Below are positions 63,600 through 64,000 of a stretch of 64,000 nt of DNA, piece by piece. The position numbers were made by a program, and so were the translations under genes. The stretch is from NCBI RefSeq assembly GCF_963664415.1, contig NZ_OY761445.1:2630501-2694500 (forward strand). Direction: 5' to 3'. A model generated the notes under the pieces. That model was not told the DNA's origin. It did no database searches and was given only the letters and a program-made list of their open reading frames with translations. Positions within the stretch are counted from its first letter, which is position 1; the number at the start of each line of letters is the position of its first letter. This stretch comes from an uncultured Desulfobacter sp. Lineage in GTDB: Bacteria > Desulfobacterota > Desulfobacteria > Desulfobacterales > Desulfobacteraceae.

Positions 63600-64000
63600 T
63601 TTTCTCCTCCCGTTTGCATGGATTGGAGCCCATCACCATCAAGTTCCATCGGCATATCAGATTCAATGGTTTCCACAAGCGGATTCCCGGCCAATACCCT
63701 GATGCCTTCGAGGGTGGCATCACCTGAAATCACAGGAACATTTGTCAAAATCAGCCCCGGGATAAAGGCCTCTTTGGAAATTAGCCCAAGCACTTTACTC
63801 TGAAGCGCCTTGATCTCCTTGACGACTGACTGGCGCTGGTCCCGCATTTTCATGCGGGATGTTAGTTCCTCATGCCCCTTGAGTAAAATGATCACAGGTT
63901 TTCTGGGTTCCGGCATTTGAAAATCCGTGAGCAACTGCCTATGTTTTACTTTTTCGTAGCCAGGGAAAAGTGTTCCGGATTTAAGGGACAAAAGCTTAAT
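63596..64000 (-). CDS. stand-alone propeptide-like protein preceding the subtilase (5' end outside window)
   Basis: The frame is open to the right window edge; about 134 codons are visible. The segment KPVIILLKGHEELTSRMKMR to PVISGDATLEGIRVLAGNPL and ETIESDMPMELDGDGLQS parallels the propeptide of the next gene (ITLKG, PIIAGD, LAGLEDVVSIEKDCPLELD) but stops with TGGEK and TGA just where a protease domain would begin. It is either an intramolecular-chaperone/inhibitor-type I9 protein made separately, or the end of a longer product. The stop overlaps the protease start by 4 bp. Confidence 0.65.
   Translation of the reverse strand: MKLLSLKSGTLFPGYEKVKHRQLLTDFQMPEPRKPVIILLKGHEELTSRMKMRDQRQSVVKEIKALQSKVLGLISKEAFIPGLILTNVPVISGDATLEGIRVLAGNPLVETIESDMPMELDGDGLQSMQTGGEK

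Overview
The window looks like chromosomal DNA of an anaerobic, probably sulfate-reducing member of the Desulfobacterota, most like Desulfobacterales. This is inferred from a double-cubane-cluster anaerobic reductase, Rhs proteins with transglutaminase and dockerin parts, abundant IS1634/IS1182/IS6-type elements, intermediate GC, and envelope caspases with DUF4384 domains. No rRNA, tRNA or CRISPR array was seen. About half of the window is accessory DNA with many insertions and gene remnants.

Layout. (1) 1-691: end of an ArsB/NhaD-type anion transporter. (2) 1298-16542: a polymorphic-toxin locus. It has a small secreted YD-repeat/dockerin protein, a 1985-aa Rhs protein with its own tip and probable immunity gene, then a DUF2442/DUF4160/XRE cluster and an integrated element (small ORF, CHC2 primase-helicase, two overlapping tyrosine recombinases, a noncoding block packed with perfect hairpins). 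After these come a displaced orphan Rhs C-terminal tip, its probable immunity gene and a second Rhs core scrap. (3) 16974-22008: small regulators, an odd class II aldolase and gene debris (HigA-like scrap, a 219-bp MITE with target duplication, group II intron remnant, truncated DUF6946 gene, slyX, YwbE-like, DUF6398, broken IS1182 transposase). (4) 22009-33812: an IS6 element, then an AraC regulator, TonB receptor, LCM-type methyltransferase and a pair of ABC exporters, resembling a metallophore locus. The ABC genes are wrecked by two internal deletions, by two nested IS1634-type elements inserted in a Walker A codon, and by a 334-bp MITE that replaced the stop codon.

(5) 33841-45199: a conflict/defence island with a transglutaminase-like small protein, a HigBA-type toxin-antitoxin pair, an AAA ATPase plus subtilase pair matching IetAS, and a complete type I restriction-modification operon (hsdR-hsdM-hsdS). 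(6) 45473-53086: tetR-acrA-acrB-oprM type RND efflux operon followed closely by a double-cubane reductase gene.

(7) 53334-64000: an envelope gene set in which nearly every product has an export signal. It contains a CsgG-like lipoprotein facing an array that reads S8 subtilase with a preceding stand-alone propeptide, two DUF4384 proteins, caspase-DUF4384, DUF3160 protein, TPR-OmpA protein and a second caspase with EF-hand and DUF4384. I regard this last array as the best candidate for an undescribed system: a periplasmic protease/caspase pathway coupled to the outer membrane. The primase/double-recombinase/hairpin element is the second candidate.
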